DNA of 64,000 bases from Belnapia sp. F-4-1 (lineage in GTDB: Bacteria; Pseudomonadota; Alphaproteobacteria; Acetobacterales; Acetobacteraceae). The first letter of the stretch is position 1, and each line of letters starts with the position of its first letter. The stretch is from the NCBI RefSeq assembly GCF_000802185.1, contig NZ_KN676113.1, positions 2,543,011-2,607,010 of the forward strand, written 5' to 3'. Shown here one piece after another: positions 16,362 through 25,466 of this stretch. The translations under genes and the position numbers were made by a program. A model generated the notes under the pieces. The model saw only the letters and a list, made by a program, of their open reading frames with translations. It did not search any database and was not told where the DNA came from.

Positions 16362-18629
16362 ATGCTCGACAGACCGGTAGAATCGCGGCCTCCCTCGAAT
16401 GAGCGGAAGCCGCAGCTCCGTACGCCGGCGCCCGTCGCCACGCCGATCGAGCCGGAAGGCCTTACGGTCACGGCGTTGCTCGCGGCGCTCCGGCGCCGGC
16501 GCTTCGTGCTCTTCCTCTGCGCCCTGCTGTTTCCGATCGCCGCCTTCATCGCCGCGAAGGAGCTGACGCCGCGGTATACCGCGACGTCCACGGTGATGTT
16601 CGAGCCGACCGACTACCAGGCGACCGAACTGCAGAGCATCCTGCGCGACGAGACGACGACGGATGCAGTGCTCGCCAGCCAGGTTGACGTCATCCGCAGC
16701 CTCTCCGTCGCCCGCCGCATCGTGCGGCAGTTCGACCTCACGAACCGCGAGGAGTTCGCCTGGTGGGTGAGCGAGGCGAAGCGCCCGGAAGAGCTGCTTT
16801 ACCGCATCCAGGACGGCATCGCGCGCCGCATCGCCACGCTCTCGCCCGACCTCGCCGACCTGATCGCCCCCGAGGCGCCGGTGCCGAGGCCGAGCGCTGA
16901 GCGCGCCGAGATCTCCGCAGCCGAGCGGCTGCGCGACAAGATCCTCGTCACGGTCGTCCGCAACTCGCGTGTGCTGACCATCGCCGCCACAACCGAGGAG
17001 GCGCAGCTCTCGACCGACATCGCCAACATGGCGGCGGACCTCTACATCTCCGACCAGCTCGAGTCGAAGTTCAACGCGGTGCGCCGCGCGAATGACTGGC
17101 TCGACGGCCGCGTCGCCCAGCTTCGCCGCGAGCTCCAGACCACCGAGAGCCGCATCGCCGACCTGCGCAGCCGCTCCGGCCTGACGCGCGGCGTGAGCGC
17201 CGGCCTCGGCACCGAGCAGGTCAGCAAGATCAACGCCGACCTGATCGACGCCCGCAACCAGCTCGCCACCGCCGAGGCCCGCCTTTCGGCCGCCCGGCGC
17301 GGCGGCGGCGCCGACCTCACCGCGCTCGGCGCCTCCAACCTCACCGGCTCCCGCGCCGCGCGGGACGATGCGCGGCGCGAGGTGGAGCGCCTGCAGGCGA
17401 CGCTTGGCTCCAACCATCCGGACGTGCGCGCTGCCCGCTCCCGCCTTGCGGAAGCCGAGCGGAACGTCTCCGGCGAGACCGGCCGCGTGGTCCAGGCGCT
17501 GGATGCGGAGGCCCGTGCCGCCCGTGCCCGCGTTTCCAGCCTCGAGGATGCGCTGAAGACGCAGGAAGGCCTGCTGAACCAGAGCTCCGGCGCCGAGATC
17601 CAGGTCGCCGCGCTGGAGCGCGACGCCGACGCCGCCCGCAGCCTGCTGCGCGCCGTGCTCGAGCGCTCGCAGCAGACCGTCTCGCAGACCGCGATCGAGA
17701 AGCCGGACGCCCGCGTCCTCTCGCCCGCCACCGTCCCCGGCCGGCCGAGCTTCCCGAAGATCCCGCTCTTCGTCGCGGCCGCCACGATCCTCGGCATCCT
17801 CTTCGGCCTGCTGGTGATCTGGTTCCTCGAACAGGCCGACAGCACCATCCGCTCCGGCGACGAGGTCCGCTCGGCCCTCGGCCTGCCCTGCCTGGCGCTG
17901 GTGCCGATGCTGAAGCGCGGCCTGCTCGGCCGCCACAAGGTGGAGGACTACGTCGTCCGCAAGCCGCTCAGCCCCTTCTCGGAGAGCATGCGCACGCTGC
18001 GCGCCGCCCTCTGGCTGGGCTCGGAGCCGCCGCGGGTCGTGGTCATCACCGCCGCCCGGCCGGGCGAGGGCAAGACCACCACCTCGGTGGCGCTGGCCCG
18101 CTCGGCGGCGATGAACGGCGAGCGCGTGCTGCTGATCGACTGCGACGTGCGCCAGCCGGCGCTCGGCCGGGTCTTCCGCTGCGAGGGCGCGCCGGGCGTG
18201 ACCGACCTGCTGCTCGGCCAGGCCCTGCTGGAGCGGATCATCCGCCGCGACCACCTCTCCAGCCTCGACTACATCCCGGCCGGCGCGGCCGAGATCCATT
18301 CCCTCGGCCTCTTCATGTCCGAGGCGATGGCCGGCCTGCTCGACCGGGTGCGGCGCGACTACGACCTCATCATCCTGGACGCGCCCCCGGCGCTCGCCAT
18401 GGCCGATGCCCGCGTCGTGGCCCGCCTCGCCGATGCCACATTGCTCTGCGTAAAGTGGCGCGACACGCCGCGCTCGGTCGTGCGCAACTCCCTCGGCCTG
18501 CTCGAGGAAGCGCATGCCAGGGTCATCGGCGCCGCGCTGACGCAGGTGGATGCCAAGGTGCATGGCCGCTCCGGCTATGCGGATGCCGAGGTCTACCACC
18601 CGCGCTATGGCGGTTACTTCCGGGAGTAA
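16362..18629 (+). CDS. polysaccharide co-polymerase / BY-kinase (Wzc-like tyrosine autokinase)
   Basis: A 755-residue inner-membrane protein controlling exopolysaccharide chain length and export. It has a Wzz domain after TM1 (about residues 47-66), long coiled-coil segments rich in Ala/Arg/Glu, TM2 around 467-490, and a C-terminal BY-kinase. The kinase has Walker A 'ARPGEGKTT' (Lys571), 'LLIDCDVRQP' and 'LIILDAPP'. The C-terminal tail holds four tyrosines in the last 17 residues ('YADAEVYHPRYGGYFRE'), the usual autophosphorylation cluster. The start at 16362 ('MLDRPVES') is preferred over the in-frame ATG 108 bases upstream, which lies in the promoter region. galE follows after seven bases. 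Confidence 0.94.
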   Translation: MLDRPVESRPPSNERKPQLRTPAPVATPIEPEGLTVTALLAALRRRRFVLFLCALLFPIAAFIAAKELTPRYTATSTVMFEPTDYQATELQSILRDETTTDAVLASQVDVIRSLSVARRIVRQFDLTNREEFAWWVSEAKRPEELLYRIQDGIARRIATLSPDLADLIAPEAPVPRPSAERAEISAAERLRDKILVTVVRNSRVLTIAATTEEAQLSTDIANMAADLYISDQLESKFNAVRRANDWLDGRVAQLRRELQTTESRIADLRSRSGLTRGVSAGLGTEQVSKINADLIDARNQLATAEARLSAARRGGGADLTALGASNLTGSRAARDDARREVERLQATLGSNHPDVRAARSRLAEAERNVSGETGRVVQALDAEARAARARVSSLEDALKTQEGLLNQSSGAEIQVAALERDADAARSLLRAVLERSQQTVSQTAIEKPDARVLSPATVPGRPSFPKIPLFVAAATILGILFGLLVIWFLEQADSTIRSGDEVRSALGLPCLALVPMLKRGLLGRHKVEDYVVRKPLSPFSESMRTLRAALWLGSEPPRVVVITAARPGEGKTTTSVALARSAAMNGERVLLIDCDVRQPALGRVFRCEGAPGVTDLLLGQALLERIIRRDHLSSLDYIPAGAAEIHSLGLFMSEAMAGLLDRVRRDYDLIILDAPPALAMADARVVARLADATLLCVKWRDTPRSVVRNSLGLLEEAHARVIGAALTQVDAKVHGRSGYADAEVYHPRYGGYFRE

Positions 18630-18636
18630 GCCCTCG

Positions 18637-19632
18637 ATGGGTGGTCGGTATCTGGTGACGGGCGGCGCCGGCTATGTCGGCAGCCATGTGGTCAAGGCGC
18701 TGGTGGACCGTGGGGATGAGGTCGTCGTCATCGACGACCTCCGCCAGGGCCACCGCGCCGCGGTGCCGCCCTCGGTCAAGCTTGTCTCCATCGACCTCGC
18801 CGACCGCCGCCAAGTGGCGGATGTCTTCGCTGGCTGGACATTCGACGCCGTCCTCCACTTCGCCGCCCTTTCCCTGGTCGGCGAGTCGATGCGGGACCCG
18901 CTGCGCTACTGCATCGACAACCTGTCCAACAGCCTGATCGTGGCGGATGCGGCGGTGAAGGCCGGCTGCCTCCGCTTCGTGCTTTCCTCCACCGCCGCCC
19001 TCTTCGGTTTCCCCAAGCGGATCCCGATCGACGAGGAGGCCGAGGTCGCCCCCGTCTCCGCCTATGGCGAAAGCAAGCTGATGGTCGAGCGCGGCCTCGA
19101 CTGGGCCGACAAGGTCCATGGCCTGCGCTCCGCCTCGCTGCGCTACTTCAACGCCGCCGGCGCCGACCCCTCGGGCACCATCGGCGAGGACCACGACCCC
19201 GAATCCCACCTGATCCCGCTGGCCATCGGCGCCGCCATGGGCACCCGCCCGCCGCTGACGGTCTTCGGCACCGACTACCCGACGCCGGACGGCACCTGCA
19301 TCCGCGACTACGTCCATGTGACGGACCTGGCCGATGCCCATCTCCGCGCCCTGACGCGGCTTGATCGCGGCAGCTGCCGCTTCAACATCGGCAACGGCAC
19401 AGGCTACTCGGTGAAGCAGGTGATGGACTCGGTCGAGCGCATCAGCGGCCGCCCCGTCCCCCATAGTCTCGGCCCCCGCCGCCCCGGCGACCCGGCGGTG
19501 CTCGTCGCCTCCTCCGCCCGGCTACGCGAGGAGACGGGCTGGAGCCCCCGCTTCGGCGCCCTCGACGACATCGTCCGTACGGCCTGGGCCTGGCACTCGG
19601 CCCACCCCAAGGGCTTCGGCGACCGCGGCTGA
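18637..19632 (+). CDS. galE: UDP-glucose 4-epimerase
   Basis: A 331-residue extended SDR that interconverts UDP-glucose and UDP-galactose for polysaccharide synthesis. The NAD-binding 'VTGGAGYVGSH' is at residues 7-17. The catalytic Ser118/Thr119 and Tyr143/Lys147 lie in 'SSTAALFG' and 'YGESK'. 'RYFNAAGADPSG' and 'CIRDYVHVTDLA' are GalE signatures. It starts seven bases after the Wzc-like gene and is clearly co-transcribed with it. Length is normal. Confidence 0.95.
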   Translation: MGGRYLVTGGAGYVGSHVVKALVDRGDEVVVIDDLRQGHRAAVPPSVKLVSIDLADRRQVADVFAGWTFDAVLHFAALSLVGESMRDPLRYCIDNLSNSLIVADAAVKAGCLRFVLSSTAALFGFPKRIPIDEEAEVAPVSAYGESKLMVERGLDWADKVHGLRSASLRYFNAAGADPSGTIGEDHDPESHLIPLAIGAAMGTRPPLTVFGTDYPTPDGTCIRDYVHVTDLADAHLRALTRLDRGSCRFNIGNGTGYSVKQVMDSVERISGRPVPHSLGPRRPGDPAVLVASSARLREETGWSPRFGALDDIVRTAWAWHSAHPKGFGDRG

Positions 19633-19918
19633 CCTTTCCGCTGGACTTCGGTGGGCCGGGCGGTATAGGATTATCCGCCCATTCTTGAGCCATGCCCAAT
19701 CCACCGGACGGGCGGGCAACACCGGCATGCCCGCCCATCCGGCCGGTACCGGATGTGTCTGGACAATCACCCGCCAGATTGAACTAGATACGACCGCTGT
19801 GGCGAGCGACGTCCGAAGGCCTCCGGCCCGTTCCATGGCCGGTTGCACACGGGTGCAGGTTGTCGGGCGTCTCTCCGATGCGGCTGCCCCGGCAGCTCGA
19901 AGCAGAGGCGGACAGGAC

Positions 19919-20437
19919 ATGGCTCAAGCGCCGAAAAGCCCTGATTACATACGCAGGCAGGACATACTCGAGATCTTCGCCGAGGCGCAGGCCGGCCGAA
20001 ATGCCGGCGCAAGGCCGGACGACGATACCGAAGGCCTGACGATACGCGACGACATCAATGTCCGGATTTCGGCACCCAGGGGCAGCGCGATACTCGGCGC
20101 GGCACTGCGCGCCGCCGGGGTCTATCCGCCCGGTCATGGCTATCACGCCCATCACATCGTGCCCCAGCGCATCCAGGGGGCCACCACCGCCAGAGGGATC
20201 CTGGAGAGAGCCGATATCGGAATCGACAGTGCCGAGAACGGAGTCTGGCTTCCGGGCACTTCATCGGCCGTGAATCTCGACGGCTCCCATATCCACCAGG
20301 GAATTCACTCGGCGGAGTATCTCAACCAGCTGACGCGCATCCTCGCGGTGGCCGAGAAAACGCAGGGTTCTGAAGGTGTCAGGAGCGCGATGGCCCGGCT
20401 GCGCCTCACGATCCACGAGGCGGAAGCCCAATCCTGA
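19919..20437 (+). CDS. stand-alone AHH-domain predicted nuclease
   Basis: A 172-residue protein whose centre matches the AHH subgroup of HNH/ENDO VII nucleases: 'GHGYHAHHIVPQRI' (His73, His76, His78, His79), then 'DSAENGVWLPG' (Asn107), then further histidines 'HIHQGIHSAEY' (124-134). AHH domains usually form the toxic C-terminal tip of long secreted polymorphic toxins. Here the protein is short, without signal peptide, repeats or trafficking domain. The start at 19919 is chosen because AGGA precedes it and the 78 upstream in-frame codons look non-coding. No immunity gene can be recognised on either side. It sits between galE and a convergent acyltransferase inside the exopolysaccharide locus. 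DNA or RNA cleavage is inferred from the family. Confidence 0.72.
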   Translation: MAQAPKSPDYIRRQDILEIFAEAQAGRNAGARPDDDTEGLTIRDDINVRISAPRGSAILGAALRAAGVYPPGHGYHAHHIVPQRIQGATTARGILERADIGIDSAENGVWLPGTSSAVNLDGSHIHQGIHSAEYLNQLTRILAVAEKTQGSEGVRSAMARLRLTIHEAEAQS

Positions 20438-20492
20438 GCACCGGCATGCCGCTGGCCGAGGCAACGCCACGGCTCGGCGGGATCAACCCCTA

Positions 20493-20560
20493 AATTCCTC
20501 AATTCCGGCCTGGAAAGCAGGCCTTTTCAAGGCCTTGGCGTTGCCGGGATTTGAGGGATT
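20493..20560. repeat. nested inverted repeat (long outer stem, inner perfect hairpin)
   Basis: The spacer between the AHH gene and the convergent acyltransferase contains an outer inverted repeat: arm 20493-20509 (AATTCCTCAATTCCGGC) against 20543-20560, 15 matched pairs with two mismatches and one bulge. Inside it lies a perfect 7-base hairpin, AGGCCTT / AAGGCCT with a TTC loop, at 20519-20535. It could be a bidirectional terminator for the convergent genes, or the remnant of a small repetitive or palindromic element. No poly-T tract follows it. Confidence 0.6.
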
Positions 20561-20626
20561 GAAGGCTTCGAGCCGCGGCTTTCCCCGGGCGCAAACCCAG
20601 CCGGCAGCGGTGCCCTTGGGGAAAGA

Positions 20627-21682
20627 TCAGTCCGTCAGCCGGTCCACCGCCGGCACCCGCCGCAGCACCAGCACCTTCAGCAGCACCGGCAGGGCGACGC
20701 CGGCCGTCATGGCGGCGACGGCATGCAGCGGGAACCACGCCTCGGTCCAGCCGAAGCCAAGCTTCATCAGCACCGCCTTGGTGCCGCCGATCGCCAGCGT
20801 GTTGAACAGGTAGATCGCCATGGAGAAGCCGCCGAGCACCAGCGGCCACTGCCAGCGCGAGATCGGCGCCAGCCGCACTGCCCCGTGCAGCGCCGGGATG
20901 CAGAGCAACCCGCAGAGCACCATCGACCACCGCTCATCCACCCAGCCGAGCGCCGCCAGCGCCAGCCCGCCGGCGAAGGCCAACCACCACAACGCCTGCC
21001 ACCGGTCGAAGGCCGGCAGCAGCGCCGCTTCCCGCTCCGCCACCCAGAGCCCGGCCGCGAAGAACAGGAAATGCGAGGCGAAGCGGTCGAGATAGGCGAC
21101 GGCCGGCACATCGACGAACTGCAGCGCCACACCCAGCAGCACGAGCCCCGTCGCCCCGACCCCAAGCCGCCGCAACCCCATCGCCACCAGCGTGCAGAGG
21201 AAGAGCACCAGCAGGTACCAGACCGAGGTCGCCGGGCTGCGCGCCGTCGTCCAGAACAGGTCGCGCAGGCCCCCCGCCAGCCCTTCCGGCGGGTTGTCCA
21301 CCGGCACCAGCTGCACGGCGACGAGCTTCGCCACCAGGATCGCCAGGCCGATGGCGAAGAAGGGCACCAGCAGCCGGACGGCCCGCTGCTGCGCCACCCG
21401 CCCTGGCGGCTTTCCCAGCAGGCCGGAGAGCACCACCACCGTCCCGCTCAGATAAAGGAAGAACGGCATGTGGAAGCGGTAGAGCAGGTAGCGCACCGGC
21501 TCGTACCACTCGACGCCCGGCGGCACGTCCCGCGCCACGATATGCCCGAAGACGACGAGCAGGATGGCGATGCCTCGTGCCCTGTCGAGATCAAGCCGCC
21601 GCTCCCGCCGCACCGTCGCCGGTGCTGCAGCCACCCCCTGGTCCGGCACCGCCTCAGCCCGTCCGCGCCGGCCGCCAGGCAT
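20627..21682 (-). CDS. integral membrane acyltransferase (acyltransferase 3 family)
   Basis: A membrane O-acyltransferase of about 350 residues with some ten hydrophobic segments. It begins its conserved part with 'RLDLDRARGIAILLVVFGH', in which the His is catalytic, followed by 'YRFHMPFFLYLSG'. Such enzymes O-acetylate or succinylate surface polysaccharides. The start is uncertain: ATG at 21682 is used, overlapping the upstream gene by 29 bases; a GTG at 21649, just behind the upstream stop, is equally possible. It is downstream of and co-directional with the O-antigen ligase gene. Confidence 0.85.
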   Translation of the reverse strand: MPGGRRGRAEAVPDQGVAAAPATVRRERRLDLDRARGIAILLVVFGHIVARDVPPGVEWYEPVRYLLYRFHMPFFLYLSGTVVVLSGLLGKPPGRVAQQRAVRLLVPFFAIGLAILVAKLVAVQLVPVDNPPEGLAGGLRDLFWTTARSPATSVWYLLVLFLCTLVAMGLRRLGVGATGLVLLGVALQFVDVPAVAYLDRFASHFLFFAAGLWVAEREAALLPAFDRWQALWWLAFAGGLALAALGWVDERWSMVLCGLLCIPALHGAVRLAPISRWQWPLVLGGFSMAIYLFNTLAIGGTKAVLMKLGFGWTEAWFPLHAVAAMTAGVALPVLLKVLVLRRVPAVDRLTD

Positions 21683-23054
21683 AGGCCCCGGCCGAGGAGG
21701 AGCCGGAGGAAGAGTGGCGCCGCCCATGCCGGGCCGCCTGCGCCTCCACCCGCCCGCGGGCCAGGATCGCGCCGATGACGCAGAACAGCATGACCGAGGT
21801 GCTGGCAATCAGCGTGTTGTCGAAGCCGCTGTGCAGCAGGAAGCCGAGCAGCGCCGCCCGCAGCACCAGCCGCTCGCGCGCGCCGAGGCTGCGCGACCCC
21901 CACCACATCCAGGCGGCGATCGAGAGGAAGATCGCCGCGCAGCCGATGATCCCGCCATCGATCGAGAGCCGCAGGTACTCGTTATGCGCCGCCGTGGTGC
22001 CGAGCAGCTTCATCAGCGGGTCGTCCGGATCGACCAGCAGCTTGCCCGCCCCGAGCCCATAGCCGAAGAGCGGCCGCTCCACGATGGCGTCGAGGTAGTA
22101 GGGCCACATCAGGTCGCGGCCCGAGGTGTCGGTGCCCTGGCTGATGAAGCGCTGCATGGCGAAGGCGATCACCGGGCTCAGCAGCAGCAGCCCCGGCACG
22201 CCGCCGCCCATCACCAGGTCCACCTTCCGCCGCAGCGGGAAGATGTGGCGGTTCGAGAAGAAGAAGACGATGCCGAGGAAGATCACCACCGTCGCCAGCG
22301 GCATCCGCGCCTGGGTGGCCAGCAGCACCGCGAGGTCGAGCCCGGCGATGATCAGCCAGATCGGCCGGAAGCCCCGCATGTATTCGAGGGTGGCGGCGAA
22401 GATCGCCGCTTCGCAGAAGCCCGCGAGGAAGGGCGCGCTGTGCATCCCCTGGAAGCGGCCCAGCTGGTCGATCGCCGGGTAGAGCCCCGCCAGATGGGTG
22501 AAGAGGCTGCCGAAGGCGCTGATCAGCGGCACGACGGTCGCCCCGCGGATGATCCAGGTCCAGATCCTCTTCGGCGCCAGGCAGAAGCCGAGCACGAAGG
22601 GCGCGGTGGAGCCGATGAAGCTGCGGATCATGTCGCCCGTCGACCCGATCCGCCCCATCGGCAGCACGACGATGCTGATCGCGGCGATGGCCGTATAGGC
22701 GAGGAAGGGCCAGTTGATCGCGCTGCTCGGCCCGTAGCGCAGCAGCAGCACGGCGGCGAGGGCGAAGGGCACCACCTTCACCACCGCCGAGCCGAGCGCA
22801 GCCGCGGCATTGCCGCCCACGCCCGCCAGCATGCCGGCATCGAGCTGGATGTCGATGCCGAGCCCGTAGATCGCCACCAGCCCCGCCACGATCGCCAGCG
22901 GGAACTGGTAGACCGCGAGCCCGAGCAGCAACGCCACCATCGCCGGCAGCAGCAGCAGCAAGGGCCCCGGCGCCAGCAGCGCGAAGAGCAGCATCAGCGT
23001 CGCCCCGAAGAGCGCGATGAGGACCTGGGCGAGGGGAGAGGTAAGGCTCGGCAT
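21654..23054 (-). CDS. O-antigen ligase/polymerase-like membrane protein
   Basis: A 466-residue polytopic protein (about 11-12 hydrophobic segments) of the Wzy_C/O-antigen ligase family. The large periplasmic loop carries 'RDLMWPYYLDAIVERPLFG', the usual R-x-x-x-W and G-x-G region, and 'AHNEYLRLSIDGGIIG', the H-N-x-x-L motif. It would polymerise or ligate lipid-linked repeat units in the periplasm. In this locus, with a Wzc-like co-polymerase, the Wzy polymerase role is more likely than lipopolysaccharide ligation. It shares its promoter region (149 bases) with the divergent acyltransferase. Confidence 0.88.
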   Translation of the reverse strand: MPSLTSPLAQVLIALFGATLMLLFALLAPGPLLLLLPAMVALLLGLAVYQFPLAIVAGLVAIYGLGIDIQLDAGMLAGVGGNAAAALGSAVVKVVPFALAAVLLLRYGPSSAINWPFLAYTAIAAISIVVLPMGRIGSTGDMIRSFIGSTAPFVLGFCLAPKRIWTWIIRGATVVPLISAFGSLFTHLAGLYPAIDQLGRFQGMHSAPFLAGFCEAAIFAATLEYMRGFRPIWLIIAGLDLAVLLATQARMPLATVVIFLGIVFFFSNRHIFPLRRKVDLVMGGGVPGLLLLSPVIAFAMQRFISQGTDTSGRDLMWPYYLDAIVERPLFGYGLGAGKLLVDPDDPLMKLLGTTAAHNEYLRLSIDGGIIGCAAIFLSIAAWMWWGSRSLGARERLVLRAALLGFLLHSGFDNTLIASTSVMLFCVIGAILARGRVEAQAARHGRRHSSSGSSSAGAYAWRPARTG

Positions 23055-23203
23055 GCGAACGGTTCTGTCACGCAGCCCCGGCGCGCACCAATCAGCCTTC
23101 CGTCAACCCGGTGCGCCACCCGAAAGCGTGACCGCCTCGGGGGATGCGCCGGGGCCACCGGTTGTGGCAGCGATGCGCCCTTCGAACCACGAGGCGAGGA
23201 CCG

Positions 23204-24307
23204 ATGCAGGGCCCCATCCACCAGGCCGCACCCCGCGACGCCGCGCTGACGCGGCTGCGCTTCTTCCTGATCGGCTGGGTGATCCTCTACCACCTCGACC
23301 TGCCGCTGCGCGTCAGCCTTGGCCTGCCGGCGCTGGCGCCGCTGCTGCAGCATGGCTATCTCGGCGTGGACGGCTTCTTCCTGCTCTCCGGCTTCGCCCT
23401 TTGGCTCGGCTATGGCGCCCGGCCGCCCTGGGGCCGGGCCGGAATCGCGGATTTCCTCCGCCGCCGCTTCGCCAAGATCTGGCCGCTGCACGCGCTGGCG
23501 CTGTTGGCGCTGGCGCTGCTGGTCGGCCTGGCCATGGCCGCCGGCCTCACCATCCGCGAGCCGGAGCGCTTCGGCCTGCGCGAATTCGTGCTGCAGCTCT
23601 TCCTGCTGAATGCATGGGAGACGACGGCCCGCCATGCCTGGAACTACCCTTCCTGGGCGCTCTCGGTGGAATGGGCCGGCTACCTTGCCTTCCCCTTCGT
23701 CCTCGCCGCACTCATCCGCCTGCCGCGCGCGGCGCTGCCCGCCGTGCCGCTGCTCGGCTTCGCCGGCATCGCCGCCCTCGGCGCGGAAGACCCGAGCCTC
23801 GGGCTGAACTACACGCTGCATCTCGGCCTGCTGCGCTTTGCCCTGGAATTCGCCACCGGCCTCGCCATCGGCCGGTTGACGACCGAGGGACTGCTGCCGC
23901 GCGCCGCCCTCTGGCCCGTGCTGCTGGCGCTGCCGCTCGGCCTCTGGCTGGAATGGGACGCGTTGACCGTGCTCGGCCTCGCCGCGCTGATCCCGCTGCT
24001 GCGCCGCCCGGTGCCCGCGGCCGCGCCCGCCCGGCCCGACCTGCTGCTCCGCCTCGGCGAGGCCTCCTTCGGCGTCTATCTCTGCTGGGTCTTCATCGAG
24101 GCCGGGCTCGTCCTGGTGCTGCGCCGGGTGGATCCCGGCCTCGCTGGCCGGGCCGGGCTGATGATCGCCGGCTTCCTGGCGAGCCTCGTCGCCGGCTGGC
24201 TCGCCTGGCGCTTCGTGGAGGTGCCGGCCAATCGCTGGCTCCTCCGCCGCCGCGCCGCGGGGCGGGCCGCGGCGGTCAGCGCGCCGACAGCATCCCGGGT
24301 GGGATGA
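23204..24307 (+). CDS. integral membrane acyltransferase (acyltransferase 3 family)
   Basis: A 367-residue second membrane acyltransferase, not closely similar to the one at 20627. Its N-terminal helix has 'LRFFLIGWVILYHLDL' with the catalytic-type His, followed by 'GYLGVDGFFLLSGFAL', the classic family motif, and 'YPSWALSVEWAGYLAFP'. It probably acylates sugars of the polymer. The start at 23204 follows GAGGCGAGGA; the earlier in-frame start lacks such a site. Its 3' end overlaps the convergent glycosidase gene by 32 bases. Confidence 0.9.
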   Translation: MQGPIHQAAPRDAALTRLRFFLIGWVILYHLDLPLRVSLGLPALAPLLQHGYLGVDGFFLLSGFALWLGYGARPPWGRAGIADFLRRRFAKIWPLHALALLALALLVGLAMAAGLTIREPERFGLREFVLQLFLLNAWETTARHAWNYPSWALSVEWAGYLAFPFVLAALIRLPRAALPAVPLLGFAGIAALGAEDPSLGLNYTLHLGLLRFALEFATGLAIGRLTTEGLLPRAALWPVLLALPLGLWLEWDALTVLGLAALIPLLRRPVPAAAPARPDLLLRLGEASFGVYLCWVFIEAGLVLVLRRVDPGLAGRAGLMIAGFLASLVAGWLAWRFVEVPANRWLLRRRAAGRAAAVSAPTASRVG

Positions 24308-25190
24308 GGTCCGGCTTCGGCATCGGCTCGTCGCCGTTCTGCAGCCGCCAGTACCGGCCATGGCTGTAGGACCATAGCGTCACTGGCAGGCGGAGCCGCT
24401 TCAACTCCGGCAGCACCTGCGCCAGGTCGGCGGCCCAGGCGGAGCGGTTGGTCTCATGGCCGACGGCGCCGCCCAGCTCGCTGACGATGACGGGGATGCG
24501 GTTGCGGTCCCGCCAGGCGGCGACCGCCTGGAATCGGCCGGGCGACTGCGTGCCCTGGTAGTCATGGGCCTCGGCGATGGTGTTTGGGTCGGCGGGCGGG
24601 GAGCATTCGACCAACGAGGGGGCGCTGTGCCAGTCCCGCCCGCCCCACATCAGCGTATGGCGCGGCGCCGCGCGGCGCAGGTCGGCGAGCAGCCGGTCGC
24701 GCACCGGCAGCCAGCTCGCCGTGTCTTCGAAGATCGGCTCGTTCAACGGTGCCAGCGCGACCATGGAGGGGTCGGTCCTTTCGGCGAAGAACTGCGCCCG
24801 TGCCCGCATCCCCTCCCAGTCGCGGTCGGCCCAGGGCTTCTTCTGGTAGAAGAAATCCGCCACGCCGAGGAAGACCGGCAGCCCTGCCTCCACGGCGTCC
24901 TTCACCGCGTTCAGGTAGAGGGCGGGGATGTCCATGCTGGAGCCGGTCTGCGCGACCTCCGGCAGGAAGATGCGCACATGGTCGAAGCCGGCCGCACGGA
25001 AGCCGCGCCACCAGCCGACGCCGAGCCGGCGCGGCTGGTTGTCCTTGGTGATGGTGTACCAGCGCTCGAGATTGGCGCCGAGCTTGAGCGTGGCGAGCCG
25101 CCGCCGCATCGGCGGCTGCTCCTGGGCGGTTGCCGGCGCCGCGAAGGCGCCGGCCAGCGGCAGGGCCAGGAGGCCCCGGCGGGTCGTCAC
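24276..25190 (-). CDS. exported GH5-like (clan GH-A) glycoside hydrolase
   Basis: A 304-residue exported glycosidase. The N-terminus 'VTTRRGLLALPLAGAFAAPATA' is a twin-arginine-like signal. The barrel carries the clan GH-A pair: acid/base Glu151 in 'LNEPIF' and nucleophile Glu238 in 'SELGG', with 'EAHDYQG' between them. Family GH5 is the best fit. The start is taken at GTG 25190, just behind the upstream stop; an ATG at 25226 is possible and would add 12 residues. It is the last gene of the type I secretion operon and likely trims or processes the polysaccharide in the periplasm. Confidence 0.82.
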   Translation of the reverse strand: MTTRRGLLALPLAGAFAAPATAQEQPPMRRRLATLKLGANLERWYTITKDNQPRRLGVGWWRGFRAAGFDHVRIFLPEVAQTGSSMDIPALYLNAVKDAVEAGLPVFLGVADFFYQKKPWADRDWEGMRARAQFFAERTDPSMVALAPLNEPIFEDTASWLPVRDRLLADLRRAAPRHTLMWGGRDWHSAPSLVECSPPADPNTIAEAHDYQGTQSPGRFQAVAAWRDRNRIPVIVSELGGAVGHETNRSAWAADLAQVLPELKRLRLPVTLWSYSHGRYWRLQNGDEPMPKPDLIPPGMLSAR

Positions 25191-25194
25191 GACG

Positions 25195-25458
25195 TCAACC
25201 GAAGCGGAAGGCGGCCGGGGCGGCATTCTCGGGTGCGCTGGCCGCCTGCTGCTCCTTCATTCTCGTTTCCACCTGCTTCAGCAGCCCGGAGAGGCTGGTG
25301 ACGAGCGAGGGGAGCTGCACCAGCGGCACCACCAGCTGGCCGCAGGGCGTCGGCTTCCCTTCGGCCCCGGTCTGCGCCAGCGTCAGCCGGGCGACGCCGT
25401 AGGTCACGCTGGCGTCGAGGATGCCGTCGGCGAAGATGGTCACGCGGGTGTCGCTCAT
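25195..25458 (-). CDS. small conserved-looking protein of the T1SS operon, function unknown
   Basis: An 87-residue soluble protein not recognised as a known family. It starts 'MSDTRVTIFADGILDASVTYG', suggesting a short beta-sheet, and ends in an amphipathic helix ('LPSLVTSLSGLLKQVETRMKEQQ') and a low-complexity Ala/Pro tail. The reading frame has the strong third-position GC of its neighbours, and it sits in a tight operon: eight bases after the HlyD-like gene and four bases before the glycosidase start. That context argues it is a real gene connected with secretion or regulation of the operon. Confidence 0.7.
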   Translation of the reverse strand: MSDTRVTIFADGILDASVTYGVARLTLAQTGAEGKPTPCGQLVVPLVQLPSLVTSLSGLLKQVETRMKEQQAASAPENAAPAAFRFG

Positions 25459-25466
25459 GGGGCGTC

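Noticed and set aside
16242-18599. 785-codon frame on the minus strand
   Set aside because: Exact antisense of the Wzc-like kinase; His/Gly/Ala-rich without any motif.
19685-19918. N-terminal extension of the AHH nuclease by 78 codons
   Set aside because: The extra residues have no codon bias or recognisable signal and cross an A/T-richer spacer; a ribosome-binding site is present directly before 19919.
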